DNA of 64,000 nt from Streptomyces sp. NBC_01016 (GCF_026341035.1 NZ_JAPEOQ010000001.1:992001-1056000), one strand, 5' to 3'. Positions 52,111 to 61,483 are shown, counted from the first letter of the stretch. Program-made: numbers and translations. Notes: a model not told the origin generated them from the letters alone.

Positions 52111-52719
52111 TCAGCCGGCCTTGCGCAGCCCCTGGAAGACCAGCTCGACCACGGCGTCCGCCACTTCACGGTCGCCGAGCCCGCCGCCGTCCGGCCGGTA
52201 CCACTCCACCAGCGAGTTGATCATCCCGAAGACGAGCCGCGTGGCGAGCCGCACCTCGATGTCACCGCGTACGTCCCCGTCGGCAGCGGCCGCCCTGAGC
52301 AGCTGGGCGACCTGGTGGTCGAACTCCCTGCGCCGCTCCATGGCCCACCGCTCGGTGTCGGTGTTGCCGCGCACCCGCAACAGGAGGGTCACGTACGGCA
52401 GTTCACCGGTGAGCACCTCGACCATGCGCCGCGTGACGTACTCCAGGCGCTCGATCGCGCGTCCCGCGCGCGCGGGTTGCTCGTCGAGGATCCCGAAGAG
52501 ACCGTCGAGCGCGCGGCTCACGGCGCGGCGCAGCAGCTCCTCCTTGCCCGTCACATGGTGGTAGATCGACGACTTGGAGATGCCGGCCGCCTTGGAGAGG
52601 TGCTCCATGGACGTGCCGTCGTAGCCACGCTCGTTGAAGACGGTGACCGCGACCGCGAGGAGGCTTTCGGGCGTGTAGGTGTCGCGGCGCGCGCCCGTGT
52701 CCCGTCGTGCGGTGGTCAT
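52111..52719 (-). CDS. paaR: TetR family regulator (PaaR type)
   Basis: 202 residues from ATG 52719, which overlaps the 3-hydroxyacyl-CoA dehydrogenase stop (ATGA). TetR_N helix-turn-helix at about residues 15-62 (SLLAVAVTVFNERGYDGTSMEHLSKAAGISKSSIYHHVTGKEELL), then an all-helical ligand-binding domain. Its place in the paa cluster and the ACCG-N2-CG-N2-CGGT palindromes upstream of paaH/paaN and paaA match the PaaR regulator described in Corynebacterium, whose inducer is phenylacetyl-CoA (from memory). Being in the paaH operon, it would repress itself. Confidence 0.85.
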   Translation of the reverse strand: MTTARRDTGARRDTYTPESLLAVAVTVFNERGYDGTSMEHLSKAAGISKSSIYHHVTGKEELLRRAVSRALDGLFGILDEQPARAGRAIERLEYVTRRMVEVLTGELPYVTLLLRVRGNTDTERWAMERRREFDHQVAQLLRAAAADGDVRGDIEVRLATRLVFGMINSLVEWYRPDGGGLGDREVADAVVELVFQGLRKAG

Positions 52720-54224
52720 GCGGAGCCCTCCCACTTCTTGGGGGTGTACGAGTGCCGGAAGAGGGCCAGGGACGGCGCGTGCCGCCCCGAGGGGTCGCGT
52801 TCGTGCAGTTCCTCGAGCAGCCCGCAGGCCCAGCCCCGGCCGAGCCTGCGATCCCACTCCAGGGGCCCCAGCGGGTAGTTGACGCCCAGGCGCATCGCGG
52901 TGTCGATGTCACCCTCGGTGGCCACCCCGCGCGCGAGGGCGTCGTGCGCCAGGTCGATGATCCGCGCCACGGTGCGGGCCACGATCATGCCGGGCACGTC
53001 GCCGATGACGCTGACCTCCTTGCCGAGCGCCTGGAAGAGGCCGACGGCCTCGCCGATGGTGCGCGGGTTGCCTTCCTGGCTGGTGGCCAGGGCGATGCGG
53101 GTGGCCTTGCGGTAGTCGAAGGCGAGGTCGAAGTAGACGACGTCGCGGAACTCGACGGACGTCTGGCCGTCCGCCTGCACGAGCTGGCCGCCGCTGGGCA
53201 GCATGATGCGCGTGCCCTTGTCCTCGTCCTCCTGGACGACCTCGATGCCCGCCTCACGCATCATCGGGATCAGCTCGCCCGCGGACTCCAGGTCGCCCTC
53301 GACGGTCACGCGCGCGGGCGGCCCGGCCAGCCCCGCGGTGTGCGGCTCGGGACGCTCGGGGTCCTCCCCGTACGCGTACCAGCCCTGGCCCGACTTGCGG
53401 CCCAGGCGGCCGGCCTCCACCAGGCGGCGCTGGGCCAGCGAGGGCCGGAACTTCGCGTCCTGGAAGAAGCCGTCCCACACGGAACGCGTCACGGCCTCGT
53501 TGACGTCCTGCCCGATCAGGTCGGTGAGCTCGAACGGCCCCATCCTGAACCCGCCGCTCTCCCGCAGCACGGCGTCGATGGTGGCGGGGTCGGCGCCCTG
53601 CTCCTCGTACACGGCGAACGCCTCCGCGTAGAAGGGCCGCGCGATCCGGTTGACCAGGAAGCCGGGGGTGTCCGCACAGGCCACCGGGGTCTTGCCCCAG
53701 GCGCGGGCGGTCTCGTACGCGCGCGTGGCCGCGGTGACGTCGGTGGCGGCGCCGGAGACGACCTCCACCAGCGGCATCAGGGGCGCCGGGTTGAAGAAGT
53801 GCAGCCCCACGAAGCGGCCCGGCCGGCGCAGCGCCCCGCCGATCGCCGTCACGGACAGGGACGAGGTGTTGGTCGCGAGCAGACAGTCCTCCGCGACGAC
53901 GTCCTCCAGCTCGCGGAACAGGTCCTGCTTGACGTCGAGTCGCTCCAGGACGGCCTCGACCACGAGCGTCGCGGGCGCCAACTCGCCGAGCGTCTGCGCG
54001 GGTTCGAGCCGGGCGACGGCGACCGTCCGCTCGGCGGCGTCCAAGCGGCCCTTCTCGACGAGCCGGTCGAGGCGCGCGGCGATCGACTCGGCGGCGCTCC
54101 TCGCACGCCCTGGCACGGCGTCGTACAGCCGGACGGGATGCCCGGCGACGAGGGCGACCTGGGCGATGCCCTGCCCCATGGTGCCGGTGCCCACCACGCC
54201 GACGAGGCGGTCATGTGCTGTCAT
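52716..54224 (-). CDS. paaH: 3-hydroxyacyl-CoA dehydrogenase (PaaH)
   Basis: 502 residues. N-terminal NAD-binding domain (VGVVGTGTMGQGIAQVAL), active-site region VGLHFFNPAPLMPLVEVV and a duplicated C-terminal dehydrogenase domain (ADTPGFLVNRIARPFYAEA; then IARTVARIIDLAHDAL...NYPLGPLEW). The long two-C-domain form is typical of PaaH/PaaC, which oxidises 3-hydroxyadipyl-CoA to 3-oxoadipyl-CoA in phenylacetate degradation. Divergent from paaN; coupled to paaR. Confidence 0.9.
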   Translation of the reverse strand: MTAHDRLVGVVGTGTMGQGIAQVALVAGHPVRLYDAVPGRARSAAESIAARLDRLVEKGRLDAAERTVAVARLEPAQTLGELAPATLVVEAVLERLDVKQDLFRELEDVVAEDCLLATNTSSLSVTAIGGALRRPGRFVGLHFFNPAPLMPLVEVVSGAATDVTAATRAYETARAWGKTPVACADTPGFLVNRIARPFYAEAFAVYEEQGADPATIDAVLRESGGFRMGPFELTDLIGQDVNEAVTRSVWDGFFQDAKFRPSLAQRRLVEAGRLGRKSGQGWYAYGEDPERPEPHTAGLAGPPARVTVEGDLESAGELIPMMREAGIEVVQEDEDKGTRIMLPSGGQLVQADGQTSVEFRDVVYFDLAFDYRKATRIALATSQEGNPRTIGEAVGLFQALGKEVSVIGDVPGMIVARTVARIIDLAHDALARGVATEGDIDTAMRLGVNYPLGPLEWDRRLGRGWACGLLEELHERDPSGRHAPSLALFRHSYTPKKWEGSA

Positions 54225-54325
54225 GCACGTGATCCTCCCGTACCGGGCCGAGCCATGGGGTTCGGGGGCTCGTGCGGCCGATCTTCTCCGGCTTTTCCAC
54301 AGCTTTTCCGCACCCCCTTGTCCCG

Positions 54326-54339
54326 ACCGATCGTTCGGT
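54326..54339. promoter_or_regulatory. PaaR-type operator, paaH/paaN divergent promoter
   Basis: ACCGATCGTTCGGT, matching ACCG-N2-CG-N2-CGGT. It lies between paaH (start 54224) and paaN (start 54453), and is the reverse complement of the 59316 site over all 14 bases. A TTTTCCACA (54293-54301) lies nearby. Confidence 0.75.
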
Positions 54340-54452
54340 TACTCTAACTCTGTTGGTTCGTCCCTGCCCAGACCAGCCTGCCCAGTCCCGTCCAGTCCCG
54401 CCCAGCTCGCCGGCTCGACGAGGAGCCGCAGCCCAGGAGGAGTTGGTCCCCC

Positions 54453-56165
54453 ATGGCCGCCGCCGAACTCACCGCGCACGACCTGATCGCCAAGCACCGG
54501 CCGACGCTCGACCAGGCGCTGGAAACGATCCGTACGCGCGCGTACTGGTCCCCGCACCCGGAGCACCCCAAGGCCTATGGGGAGAACGGGAGCCTGAGCA
54601 TGCCCGAGGGCAAGGCCGCCTTCGACGCCCTGCTCGGCACCCGCCTCGACCTCGGCCAGCCCGGTACGGATGAGTTCGTGGGCGGTGAAGTGTCGCCGTA
54701 CGGGATCGAGTTGGGCGTCACGTATCCGCACGCCGACATCGACGTGCTGCTTCCGGCCATGCGCGCGGGCATGCGCGCGTGGCGCGAGGCGGGCGCCGAG
54801 GTGCGCGCGGTGACGTGCCTGGAGATCCTGGCCCGGATCGGCGCGCGGACGCACGAGTTCGCGCACGCGGTCATGCACACCAGCGGCCAGGCCTTCATGA
54901 TGGCGTTCCAGGCGGGCGGCCCGCACGCGCAGGACCGCGGCCTGGAGGCGGTGGCGTACGCGTACGAGGAGCAGGTGCGGACCCCGGGCGCCGCGGAGTG
55001 GTCCAAGGCCCAGGGCAAGCGCGATCCCCTGGTCCTGGCCAAGGAGTTCACGCCGGTGGCGCGCGGCATCTCCCTGCTGGTCGGCTGCAACACGTTCCCT
55101 ACGTGGAACGGGTATCCGGGCCTCTTCGCCTCCCTGGCCACAGGCAATCCGGTCCTGGTGAAGCCGCACCCGCGCGCGGTGCTGCCCCTCGCGCTCACCG
55201 TGCGGGTGGCCCGCGAGGTCCTCGCCGAGGCGGGCTTCGACCCGAACCTGGTGGCGCTGGCGGCCGAGCGGCCCGGAGAGGGCATCGCCAAGACCCTGGC
55301 CGTACGCCCCGAGATCAGGATCATCGACTACACGGGGTCCACGGCCTTCGGCGACTGGCTGGAGACGAACGCCCGGCAGGCGCAGGTCTACACGGAGAAG
55401 GCCGGCGTCAACACGGTGGTGATCGACTCGACCGACAACTACAAGGGCATGCTGGCGAACCTGGCGTTCTCGCTGTCCCTGTACAGCGGCCAGATGTGCA
55501 CGACGCCGCAGAACCTTCTGGTGCCGCGCGAGGGCATCACCACGGACGAGGGCCCCAAGGCGTACGACGAGGTGGTGGCCGACCTCGCGAAGTCGGTCGG
55601 CGGCCTGCTCGGCGACGACGCCCGGGCGAACGGGGTGCTGGGCGCGCTGGTCAACCCGGACGTGAAGGCCCGGCTCGACGCGGCCCCCGGCATCGGCGAA
55701 GTCGCCCTGCCCTCAAGGGAGATCAGCAACCCGGACTTCCCCGACGCCGTGGTCCGTACGCCGGTGATCGTGAAGCAGGACGGCGCGCGGAAGTACTGGG
55801 AGGGGGCGGACGCGGAAGCCGCCTACATGAGCGAGTGCTTCGGCCCGGTGTCCTTCGCGGTCTGCGTCGACTCGACCGGTGACGCGGTGCACCTCCTGCG
55901 CCGCACGGTGCGCGAGAAGGGCGCCATGACGGTCGGCGCGTACACCACCTCCGAAGAAGTGGCGCAGTCCGTCGAGGACGTCTGCCTGGAGGAGTGCGCG
56001 CAGCTCTCGCTCAACCTGACGGGCGGGGTGTACGTGAACCAGACCGCGGCGTTCTCCGACTTTCACGGCTCGGGCGGCAACCCCGCGGCGAACGCGGCCC
56101 TGTGCGACAGCGCCTTCGTGGCGAACCGCTTCCGGGTCGTGGAGGTACGACGGGAGGCCAGCTAA
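54453..56165 (+). CDS. paaN: Phenylacetic acid degradation protein PaaN (aldehyde dehydrogenase)
   Basis: 570 residues. Aldehyde dehydrogenase superfamily with the PaaN-specific N-terminus (LIAKHRPTLDQALETIRTRAYWSPHPEHP). Catalytic Cys349 is in GQMCTTPQN and the probable general base Glu315 in QVYTEKAGVN. It lacks the MaoC-type hydratase domain of E. coli PaaZ, so it supplies only the semialdehyde oxidation step after ring opening; the hydrolase would come from elsewhere. The stop overlaps the TrmH-type gene's stop tail-to-tail. The PaaR operator upstream indicates induction by phenylacetyl-CoA. Confidence 0.92.
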   Translation: MAAAELTAHDLIAKHRPTLDQALETIRTRAYWSPHPEHPKAYGENGSLSMPEGKAAFDALLGTRLDLGQPGTDEFVGGEVSPYGIELGVTYPHADIDVLLPAMRAGMRAWREAGAEVRAVTCLEILARIGARTHEFAHAVMHTSGQAFMMAFQAGGPHAQDRGLEAVAYAYEEQVRTPGAAEWSKAQGKRDPLVLAKEFTPVARGISLLVGCNTFPTWNGYPGLFASLATGNPVLVKPHPRAVLPLALTVRVAREVLAEAGFDPNLVALAAERPGEGIAKTLAVRPEIRIIDYTGSTAFGDWLETNARQAQVYTEKAGVNTVVIDSTDNYKGMLANLAFSLSLYSGQMCTTPQNLLVPREGITTDEGPKAYDEVVADLAKSVGGLLGDDARANGVLGALVNPDVKARLDAAPGIGEVALPSREISNPDFPDAVVRTPVIVKQDGARKYWEGADAEAAYMSECFGPVSFAVCVDSTGDAVHLLRRTVREKGAMTVGAYTTSEEVAQSVEDVCLEECAQLSLNLTGGVYVNQTAAFSDFHGSGGNPAANAALCDSAFVANRFRVVEVRREAS

Positions 56166-56989
56166 GGGGCCTGGGTGCTGTGCGCGCTCCAGTGGAAGAG
56201 CGTCATGCCGACGCTGGTGGCCAGGTTGTAGCTGGAGACCTGGGGCCGCATCGGCAGCGACACCAGCTGGTCGGCACGCGCGCGTAGTTCGGCGGAGAGG
56301 CCACTGCGCTCGGACCCGAAGGCGAGCAGGGCGTCGTCGGGCAGCTTCAGGCCGCGGATGTCCGCGCCTTCGGGGTCGAGCGCGTACAGCGGCCCGCTCG
56401 GCAGCTCGGCGACCGCGAGCCGCTCCACGGCGGTCGCGAAGTGCAGCCCCGCCCCGCCTCGTACGACGGTGGGGTGCCAGGGGTCGAGATCGCCGGTGGT
56501 GACGACCCCGGTGGCGCCGTAGCCGGCGGCGAGGCGGATCACGGCGCCCGCGTTGCCGAGGTTGCGCGGGTTGTCGAGCACGACGACGGGGGTGGTGCGT
56601 GCCTGGCGCCCGAGGGCGGCCAGGTTGTCGGCCCGCGCGGGGCGCCCGGCGAGCGCGGCGACCCCGGTGGGGTGCAGCCGCGGCACGAGCCCGCGCAGCA
56701 GCTCGTCCGGAACCTCCACGAGGAGCCCCGCCAGGTCCCGTACGACATCGGGGGCGAGCTCGTCGGCCAGGGCGAGCGCGGACGCACGGTCGACGGCGAG
56801 CGCGACCGGGACGTCGGCGCCGAAGCGTACGGCGTGCTTGAGGGCGTGGAAACCGTCGAGCAGCACCGCGGAGTCCGCGAGCCGCCGCCAGGCGCGCACG
56901 GCGTCCTCGGCGGCGTCCGCGCCCTGTGGGCCCTCGGGCCGCTCGTCCCGCATGCCGCCCGCGCCGTCCGCCGTACTCGTCCCGTTCAC
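56162..56989 (-). CDS. TrmH/SpoU family RNA methyltransferase
   Basis: 275 residues from GTG 56989, which lies 10 bases after the HTTM gene stop; ATG 56953 is an alternative. SPOUT knot motifs: VVVLDNPRNLGNAGAVIRLAAGYGATGVV, LLAFGSERSGLS and the C-terminal LPMRPQVSSYNLATSVGMTLFHW. It probably methylates a 2'-O position of rRNA or tRNA using SAM. The N-terminal part is longer and more divergent than RlmB. Unrelated to the surrounding paa genes, it is the distal gene after the HTTM pair. Confidence 0.88.
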   Translation of the reverse strand: MNGTSTADGAGGMRDERPEGPQGADAAEDAVRAWRRLADSAVLLDGFHALKHAVRFGADVPVALAVDRASALALADELAPDVVRDLAGLLVEVPDELLRGLVPRLHPTGVAALAGRPARADNLAALGRQARTTPVVVLDNPRNLGNAGAVIRLAAGYGATGVVTTGDLDPWHPTVVRGGAGLHFATAVERLAVAELPSGPLYALDPEGADIRGLKLPDDALLAFGSERSGLSAELRARADQLVSLPMRPQVSSYNLATSVGMTLFHWSAHSTQAP

Positions 56990-56999
56990 GGCAGGAAGC

Positions 57000-58214
57000 C
57001 TACGTGCGCACGGCCGACGGCTCCGCCGCCACCGGTTCGCCTTCGTCCTCCACGGGCCGGCCGGGCTCGGCCACATCCTTCGTAGGGGAGAAAACGCGAC
57101 TACGCGCGCGTGCCACCCAGCCGCCGACGCGCACCAGGAAGGACGTCGGCAGGAACACCGCGTCCGCGGCGATCATCGCGAGCGAGAAGAAGGGCAGCCC
57201 GAGCACGACGGCGATGACCGCGTGCTCCAGCATCATGAACACCAACAGGACGTTCTTGAGGCGCCGATTGAAGACGGTGAACGGAAAGGCGACCTGGACC
57301 GCCACGGTCCCGTACGTCACGAGCAGCACCATCGGGCCGAACTGGGTCAGCAGATCGCCCAATGCGGGCCAGGGCGAGAAGTAGTCCAGGTGAAGCGGGT
57401 AGTAGACCGCGGAGCCGTCCTGCCATCGGCTGCCCTGGATCTTGTACCAGCCCGCCGTCGCGTAGATCAGACACGCCTCGACCATCACCACGAGCAGCCC
57501 GGCGTTGTGCAGCAGGTTGGCGACGACGTCGCACAGGAGGCGGGAATCGCCCTGTCGATCGCGGCGGTTCACGGACCACCACACCGCTTGGGCCGCCCAC
57601 ATCCCCCAGAAGAACAGCAGCCAGCCGCCGCCGACCTTCCCCGTGAACGTGATCGCGGCGAGCACGAGCCCCATGACCCACCACAGCACGATGCCGAACC
57701 GGTCCTCGGCCCCGCGCCGCAGCCTGCGGGCGTCCAGCGACCAGACCTGCCCGCACCGCGTGAAGACAAGGTAGATCGACATGAGGTGGATGACGTTGTC
57801 GCCGCCGTCCCCCATGAAGACGCTGCGGTTCTGCAGGGACAGCACGCCGATCATGAAGACGACCGACATGGTGCGGGTGCGCCAGCCCAGCATCAGCAGC
57901 GCGGACGACACCACCGCCACTATGTAGACCAGCTCGAACCAGCCCTGCCCGTCGGACCACATGAGCGCGCTGAACGCGTGGTTGTCCTCGGTGAGCTGCT
58001 GCGCCATGCCCCAGCTCCACGGCCCGTCGGGGCCGTACATCTCCTGGCGGTGCGGGAACTCGCGCAGCAGGAAGAGCAGCCAGGTCGCGGAGAACCCGAT
58101 GCGGATCACGGCGCTCTGATAGGGGGCGAGCGCGGACGCGGTGATCCACTGGAGGCCGTCGCCGAGCCTCTGCTGCATGCGGTCCATGAGTCCCATGGAA
58201 GGTGCGCCGTTCAT
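57000..58214 (-). CDS. HTTM domain membrane protein (vitamin K carboxylase-like fold)
   Basis: 404 residues with at least eight hydrophobic segments. Matches the HTTM (horizontally transferred transmembrane) domain of bacterial gamma-carboxylase-like proteins: YQSAVIRIGFSATWLLFLLREFPHRQEMYGPDGPWSW, HLMSIYLVFTRCGQVWSLDARR, YATAGWYKIQGSRWQDGSAVYYPLHLDYFSPWP. The enzymatic activity of bacterial HTTM proteins is unknown. Its start overlaps the stop of the DUF5819 gene (ATGA), so the two probably form a membrane complex. Confidence 0.87.
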   Translation of the reverse strand: MNGAPSMGLMDRMQQRLGDGLQWITASALAPYQSAVIRIGFSATWLLFLLREFPHRQEMYGPDGPWSWGMAQQLTEDNHAFSALMWSDGQGWFELVYIVAVVSSALLMLGWRTRTMSVVFMIGVLSLQNRSVFMGDGGDNVIHLMSIYLVFTRCGQVWSLDARRLRRGAEDRFGIVLWWVMGLVLAAITFTGKVGGGWLLFFWGMWAAQAVWWSVNRRDRQGDSRLLCDVVANLLHNAGLLVVMVEACLIYATAGWYKIQGSRWQDGSAVYYPLHLDYFSPWPALGDLLTQFGPMVLLVTYGTVAVQVAFPFTVFNRRLKNVLLVFMMLEHAVIAVVLGLPFFSLAMIAADAVFLPTSFLVRVGGWVARARSRVFSPTKDVAEPGRPVEDEGEPVAAEPSAVRT

Positions 58215-59098
58215 CGGTCACCGCCCGCCGAGTCCACCGACGACTGCACCCGCACGCGCGTGCCGCTGTCGAGCGGTGCGTCGCTGGAGGTGACCGTCCA
58301 CCACGGCACCTGCCGGTACACCGGCTTCTGGTTCACCTTCTCGTCACTCCACTTCGGGGGCTCGACCATGGTCGTCTTCGAGCGGATCTGGACGCGCTCG
58401 ACGGTCTCGCCCTTGCCCGCGGCCCCGAGCCGGTCGAGGCGCAGCACGAGGATGCGGCGCAGATACTGCTCGGAGAGGGTGCCGCGCAGACCGTTCGGCC
58501 GGTTCTGTGCGTCGTGGGTGCCCGTGTAGACGTCCCAGGCGCGGCGCAGCTCGTTCTGCTGGGTGTGGCTGGGCAGCAGGTTCCCGTCGATGGCGGCGCC
58601 GTCCTGAGCGGACAGTCCGTACCAGTGGGTCGCACGCAGTTCGCCGTCGGGCGTGCGGACCTCGGCGCGGGCCTCCACCGCGATGTTCTGCTGCAGCGGG
58701 TTGGGCGCGAACAGCTTCCAGTTCTGCTCGAACTCCGGGTAGACCCACGCGCCGACCAGCTCACCGTGCTTTTTGGTGATCGTGTTCGACGGCGCGACGT
58801 GCAGGAACACCATCAGGATGTGCACGCAGGTGACGAGCGCGATGCCGATGAGCGCGAGGACGGCGGTCAGCTGATGACCGGGGGAGAGCGCCGCGAGCCC
58901 GCGTCGCTCGGGTGTCCCGGACGGTCCCCCGCCCGATTCCGTACCCGACGGACCCGACGGACCTGATGACCCTGATGGCCCGGACGACCCCGAGTGCCCC
59001 GACGGCCCCGATGGCTCGGGCAGGCGGGGTCGCGGCGGAGCCGACGGCTCCGTCGTGAGCCGCGCGCCCTCGTCCGCGGCGCCTGCTTCTGTCTCCAT
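58211..59098 (-). CDS. DUF5819 family membrane protein
   Basis: 295 residues from ATG 59098 (METEAGAADEGAR). About 35 residues of collagen-like Gly-Pro-Ser repeat (SGPSGHSGSSGPSGSSGPSG) come before a single membrane helix (about 76-98). An extracytoplasmic domain with the DUF5819 pattern follows (SPGHQLTAVLALIGIALVTCVHILMVFLHVAPSN, WVYPEFEQNWKLFAPNPLQQNIAVEARAEV). Family function unknown; DUF5819 genes often pair with HTTM genes, as here (ATGA overlap). Confidence 0.85.
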   Translation of the reverse strand: METEAGAADEGARLTTEPSAPPRPRLPEPSGPSGHSGSSGPSGSSGPSGPSGTESGGGPSGTPERRGLAALSPGHQLTAVLALIGIALVTCVHILMVFLHVAPSNTITKKHGELVGAWVYPEFEQNWKLFAPNPLQQNIAVEARAEVRTPDGELRATHWYGLSAQDGAAIDGNLLPSHTQQNELRRAWDVYTGTHDAQNRPNGLRGTLSEQYLRRILVLRLDRLGAAGKGETVERVQIRSKTTMVEPPKWSDEKVNQKPVYRQVPWWTVTSSDAPLDSGTRVRVQSSVDSAGGDR

Positions 59099-59248
59099 CG
59101 GTGCTCCCCGATCCCGATCCGGTGCTGCCGGTTCCCGGTCCATCCGCCGATCGGCGGCCCCGCGACGAACCGGTTCCGAGCCGTCGCCCCACGGGACGAC
59201 GCACCGGAACCGTACTGGGGAGCGCCCGCACGGCACAGACGTCCGAGG

Positions 59249-59257
59249 TTATCCACA
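59249..59257 (+). promoter_or_regulatory. DnaA-box-like 9-mer
   Basis: TTATCCACA, the classical DnaA box, in the 290-base intergenic region between the DUF5819 gene and paaA. It is isolated, so the role is uncertain. Confidence 0.4.
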
Positions 59258-59315
59258 GGCCGACTGCACAGGGTTGACACCTTACGGCGCCTAGACCCAC
59301 CATTGAATCCGACGA

Positions 59316-59329
59316 ACCGAACGATCGGT
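59316..59329. promoter_or_regulatory. PaaR-type operator, paaABCDE promoter
   Basis: ACCGAACGATCGGT, matching ACCG-N2-CG-N2-CGGT, 59 bases upstream of the paaA start. Exact reverse complement of the site at 54326. Confidence 0.78.
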
Positions 59330-59388
59330 CGGGAGCCGGTGAGGCCCCCGACCCGAGGTCGGGCACCCAAGGTCGAGGGGGACCGGGC

Positions 59389-60411
59389 ATGGCGACAGCA
59401 ACCCCGCAGCACCGCGCGGCCGGAGCGCGGCCGGACACCACCGGCGGCACCGCCGAGCCGGGCGACGCCGCGTTCCAGGCCGTGTTCGACGCGGCGGTGG
59501 CGGCGGAAGAGCGCATCGAGCCCCGCGACTGGATGCCCGACGCCTACCGCGCGACGCTCGTGCGCCAGATCGCCCAACACGCCCACTCCGAGATCATCGG
59601 CATGCAGCCGGAGGCGAACTGGATCACGCGCGCCCCTTCGCTGCGCCGCAAGGCGATCCTGATGGCGAAGGTCCAGGACGAGGCGGGGCACGGCCTCTAC
59701 CTCTACGGCGCCGCGGAAACCCTCGGCACCGGCCGCGACGAGCTGCTCGACAAGCTGCACAGCGGTCGCCAGAAATACTCCTCGATCTTCAACTACCCGA
59801 CGCTGACCTGGGCCGACGTCGGAGCGATCGGCTGGCTCGTGGACGGCGCGGCGATCACCAACCAGGTGCCGCTGTGCCGCTGCTCCTACGGTCCGTACGC
59901 GCGGGCGATGGTGCGGATCTGCAAGGAGGAGTCCTTCCACCAGCGCCAGGGGTACGAGCTGCTGCTCGCGCTCAGCCGCGGCACCGAGGCCCAGCACGCG
60001 ATGGCGCAGGACGCCGTGGACCGCTGGTGGTGGCCGTCCCTGATGATGTTCGGCCCGCCCGACGACGAGTCCGCGCACTCGGCCCAGTCGATGGAGTGGA
60101 AGATCAAGCGGCACTCGAACGACGAGCTGCGCCAGCGCTTCGTGGACATCTGCGTCCCGCAGGCCGAGTCCCTCGGACTCACGCTCCCCGACCCGGAGTT
60201 GAAGTGGAACGAGGAGCGGGGGCAGCACGACTTCGGACCGATCGACTGGTCGGAGTTCAAGGCGGTCCTCAAGGGCAACGGGCCGTGCAACGAACAGCGC
60301 ATCACCCAGCGCAGGCGCGCCCACGACGAGGGCGCGTGGGTGCGCGAGGCCGCCGCGGCCCACGCGGCCAAGCACTCCACCACGGCGACGCGAGAAGGCA
60401 GGGCGGCATGA
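59389..60411 (+). CDS. paaA: 1,2-phenylacetyl-CoA epoxidase subunit PaaA (catalytic)
   Basis: 340 residues. Di-iron ferritin-like monooxygenase subunit: metal-binding motifs DEAGH at 97-101 and EESFH at 180-184. With PaaC it epoxidises the aromatic ring of phenylacetyl-CoA. The ATG is preceded by GAGGGGGA. First gene of paaABCDE; its stop overlaps the paaB start (ATGA). Confidence 0.95.
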   Translation: MATATPQHRAAGARPDTTGGTAEPGDAAFQAVFDAAVAAEERIEPRDWMPDAYRATLVRQIAQHAHSEIIGMQPEANWITRAPSLRRKAILMAKVQDEAGHGLYLYGAAETLGTGRDELLDKLHSGRQKYSSIFNYPTLTWADVGAIGWLVDGAAITNQVPLCRCSYGPYARAMVRICKEESFHQRQGYELLLALSRGTEAQHAMAQDAVDRWWWPSLMMFGPPDDESAHSAQSMEWKIKRHSNDELRQRFVDICVPQAESLGLTLPDPELKWNEERGQHDFGPIDWSEFKAVLKGNGPCNEQRITQRRRAHDEGAWVREAAAAHAAKHSTTATREGRAA

Positions 60412-60719
60412 GCGACACCCCGAGCAGCTCCTCCGGCACCGCGGACTGGCCCCTGTGGGAGGTCTTCGTACGCTCCCGCCGCGGCCTCTCCCACACACAC
60501 GCCGGCAGCCTGCACGCCCCGGACGCGGAACTGGCACTGCGCAATGCGCGCGACCTCTACACCCGCCGCGGCGAGGGCATCTCCCTGTGGGTCGTGCCGT
60601 CGGCGGCGATCACCGCCTCGTCGCCGGACGAGAAGGACCCGTTCTTCGAGCCCGCCGCCGACAAGCCCTACCGGCACCCGACGTTCTACGAGATCCCGGA
60701 AGGGGTGAAGCACCTGTGA
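60408..60719 (+). CDS. paaB: 1,2-phenylacetyl-CoA epoxidase subunit PaaB
   Basis: 103 residues ([20 protein letters not shown]). Typical PaaB sequence: [41 protein letters not shown] and [11 protein letters not shown]. It bridges PaaA-PaaC units in the complex and has no catalytic residues. Coupled at both ends: ATGA with paaA and GTGA with paaC. Confidence 0.93.
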   Translation: MSDTPSSSSGTADWPLWEVFVRSRRGLSHTHAGSLHAPDAELALRNARDLYTRRGEGISLWVVPSAAITASSPDEKDPFFEPAADKPYRHPTFYEIPEGVKHL

Positions 60720-61483
60720 CGCAGCCTGGAACGACGCAGCCCGATACGAAGCAGCCCCGCGCGCACGGCACGACGGACACCGCGTCCGCGGCCCTGGCCC
60801 TCGGCGACGACGCCCTGGTGCTCTCGCACCGCCTGGGGGAGTGGGCGGGCCACGCACCGGTCCTCGAAGAGGAGGTGGCCCTCGCGAACATCGCGCTCGA
60901 CCTGCTCGGCCAGGCCCGCGTCCTGCTGAGCCTGGTGGGCGACGAGGACGAGCTGGCGTACCTGCGCGAGGAGCGCGCCTTTCGCAACGTGCAACTGGTC
61001 GAGCAGCCGAACGGGGACTTCGCCCACACCATCGCCCGGCAGCTCTGCTTCTCGACCTACCAGCAGCTCCTCTACGCCCAACTGGCCGGGACCGGATCCG
61101 AGTTCGCTCCCCTGGCCGCCAAGGCGGTCAAGGAGGTCGTCTACCACCAGGACCACGCCCGGCAGTGGACACTGCGCCTCGGTGACGGCACGGAGGAGAG
61201 CCACACGCGGATGCAGCGCGCGGTCGACTCGCTGTGGCGGTACACCGGCGAGATGTTCCAGCCGATCCCCGGCCTGGACATCAACCCGCAGGGGCTGCAA
61301 GCGAGTTGGACCACGATTGTCGCCGACACGCTGCAAGAGGCGACGCTGACCGTGCCCGAGGGCCCGCAGCTCGGCGCATGGAGCGCGGGAGCCGGTCGGC
61401 AGGGCGTGCACACCGAGTCCTTCGGCCGGATGCTCGCGGAGATGCAGCATCTGCACCGCAGCCACCCGGGGGCGTCATGGTGA
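60716..61483 (+). CDS. paaC: 1,2-phenylacetyl-CoA epoxidase subunit PaaC
   Basis: 255 residues from a GTG start at 60716 that overlaps the paaB stop (GTGA). Structural ferritin-like partner of PaaA: HRLGEWAGHAPVLEEEVALANIALDLLGQARVLL, FRNVQLVEQPNGDFAHTIARQLCFSTYQQLLYAQL and KEVVYHQDHARQWTLRLGDG. The Thr/Gln-rich first 25 residues are not conserved. Confidence 0.93.
   Translation: MTQPGTTQPDTKQPRAHGTTDTASAALALGDDALVLSHRLGEWAGHAPVLEEEVALANIALDLLGQARVLLSLVGDEDELAYLREERAFRNVQLVEQPNGDFAHTIARQLCFSTYQQLLYAQLAGTGSEFAPLAAKAVKEVVYHQDHARQWTLRLGDGTEESHTRMQRAVDSLWRYTGEMFQPIPGLDINPQGLQASWTTIVADTLQEATLTVPEGPQLGAWSAGAGRQGVHTESFGRMLAEMQHLHRSHPGASW

Noticed and set aside
54453..56165. PaaN as a bifunctional PaaZ (dehydrogenase plus hydratase)
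   Set aside because: The protein ends after the aldehyde dehydrogenase domain; no MaoC-type hydratase domain follows.
59249..59257. TTATCCACA as part of oriC
   Set aside because: Single isolated box with no cluster, no AT-rich unwinding element and no dnaA/dnaN; at most a chromosomal DnaA titration site.
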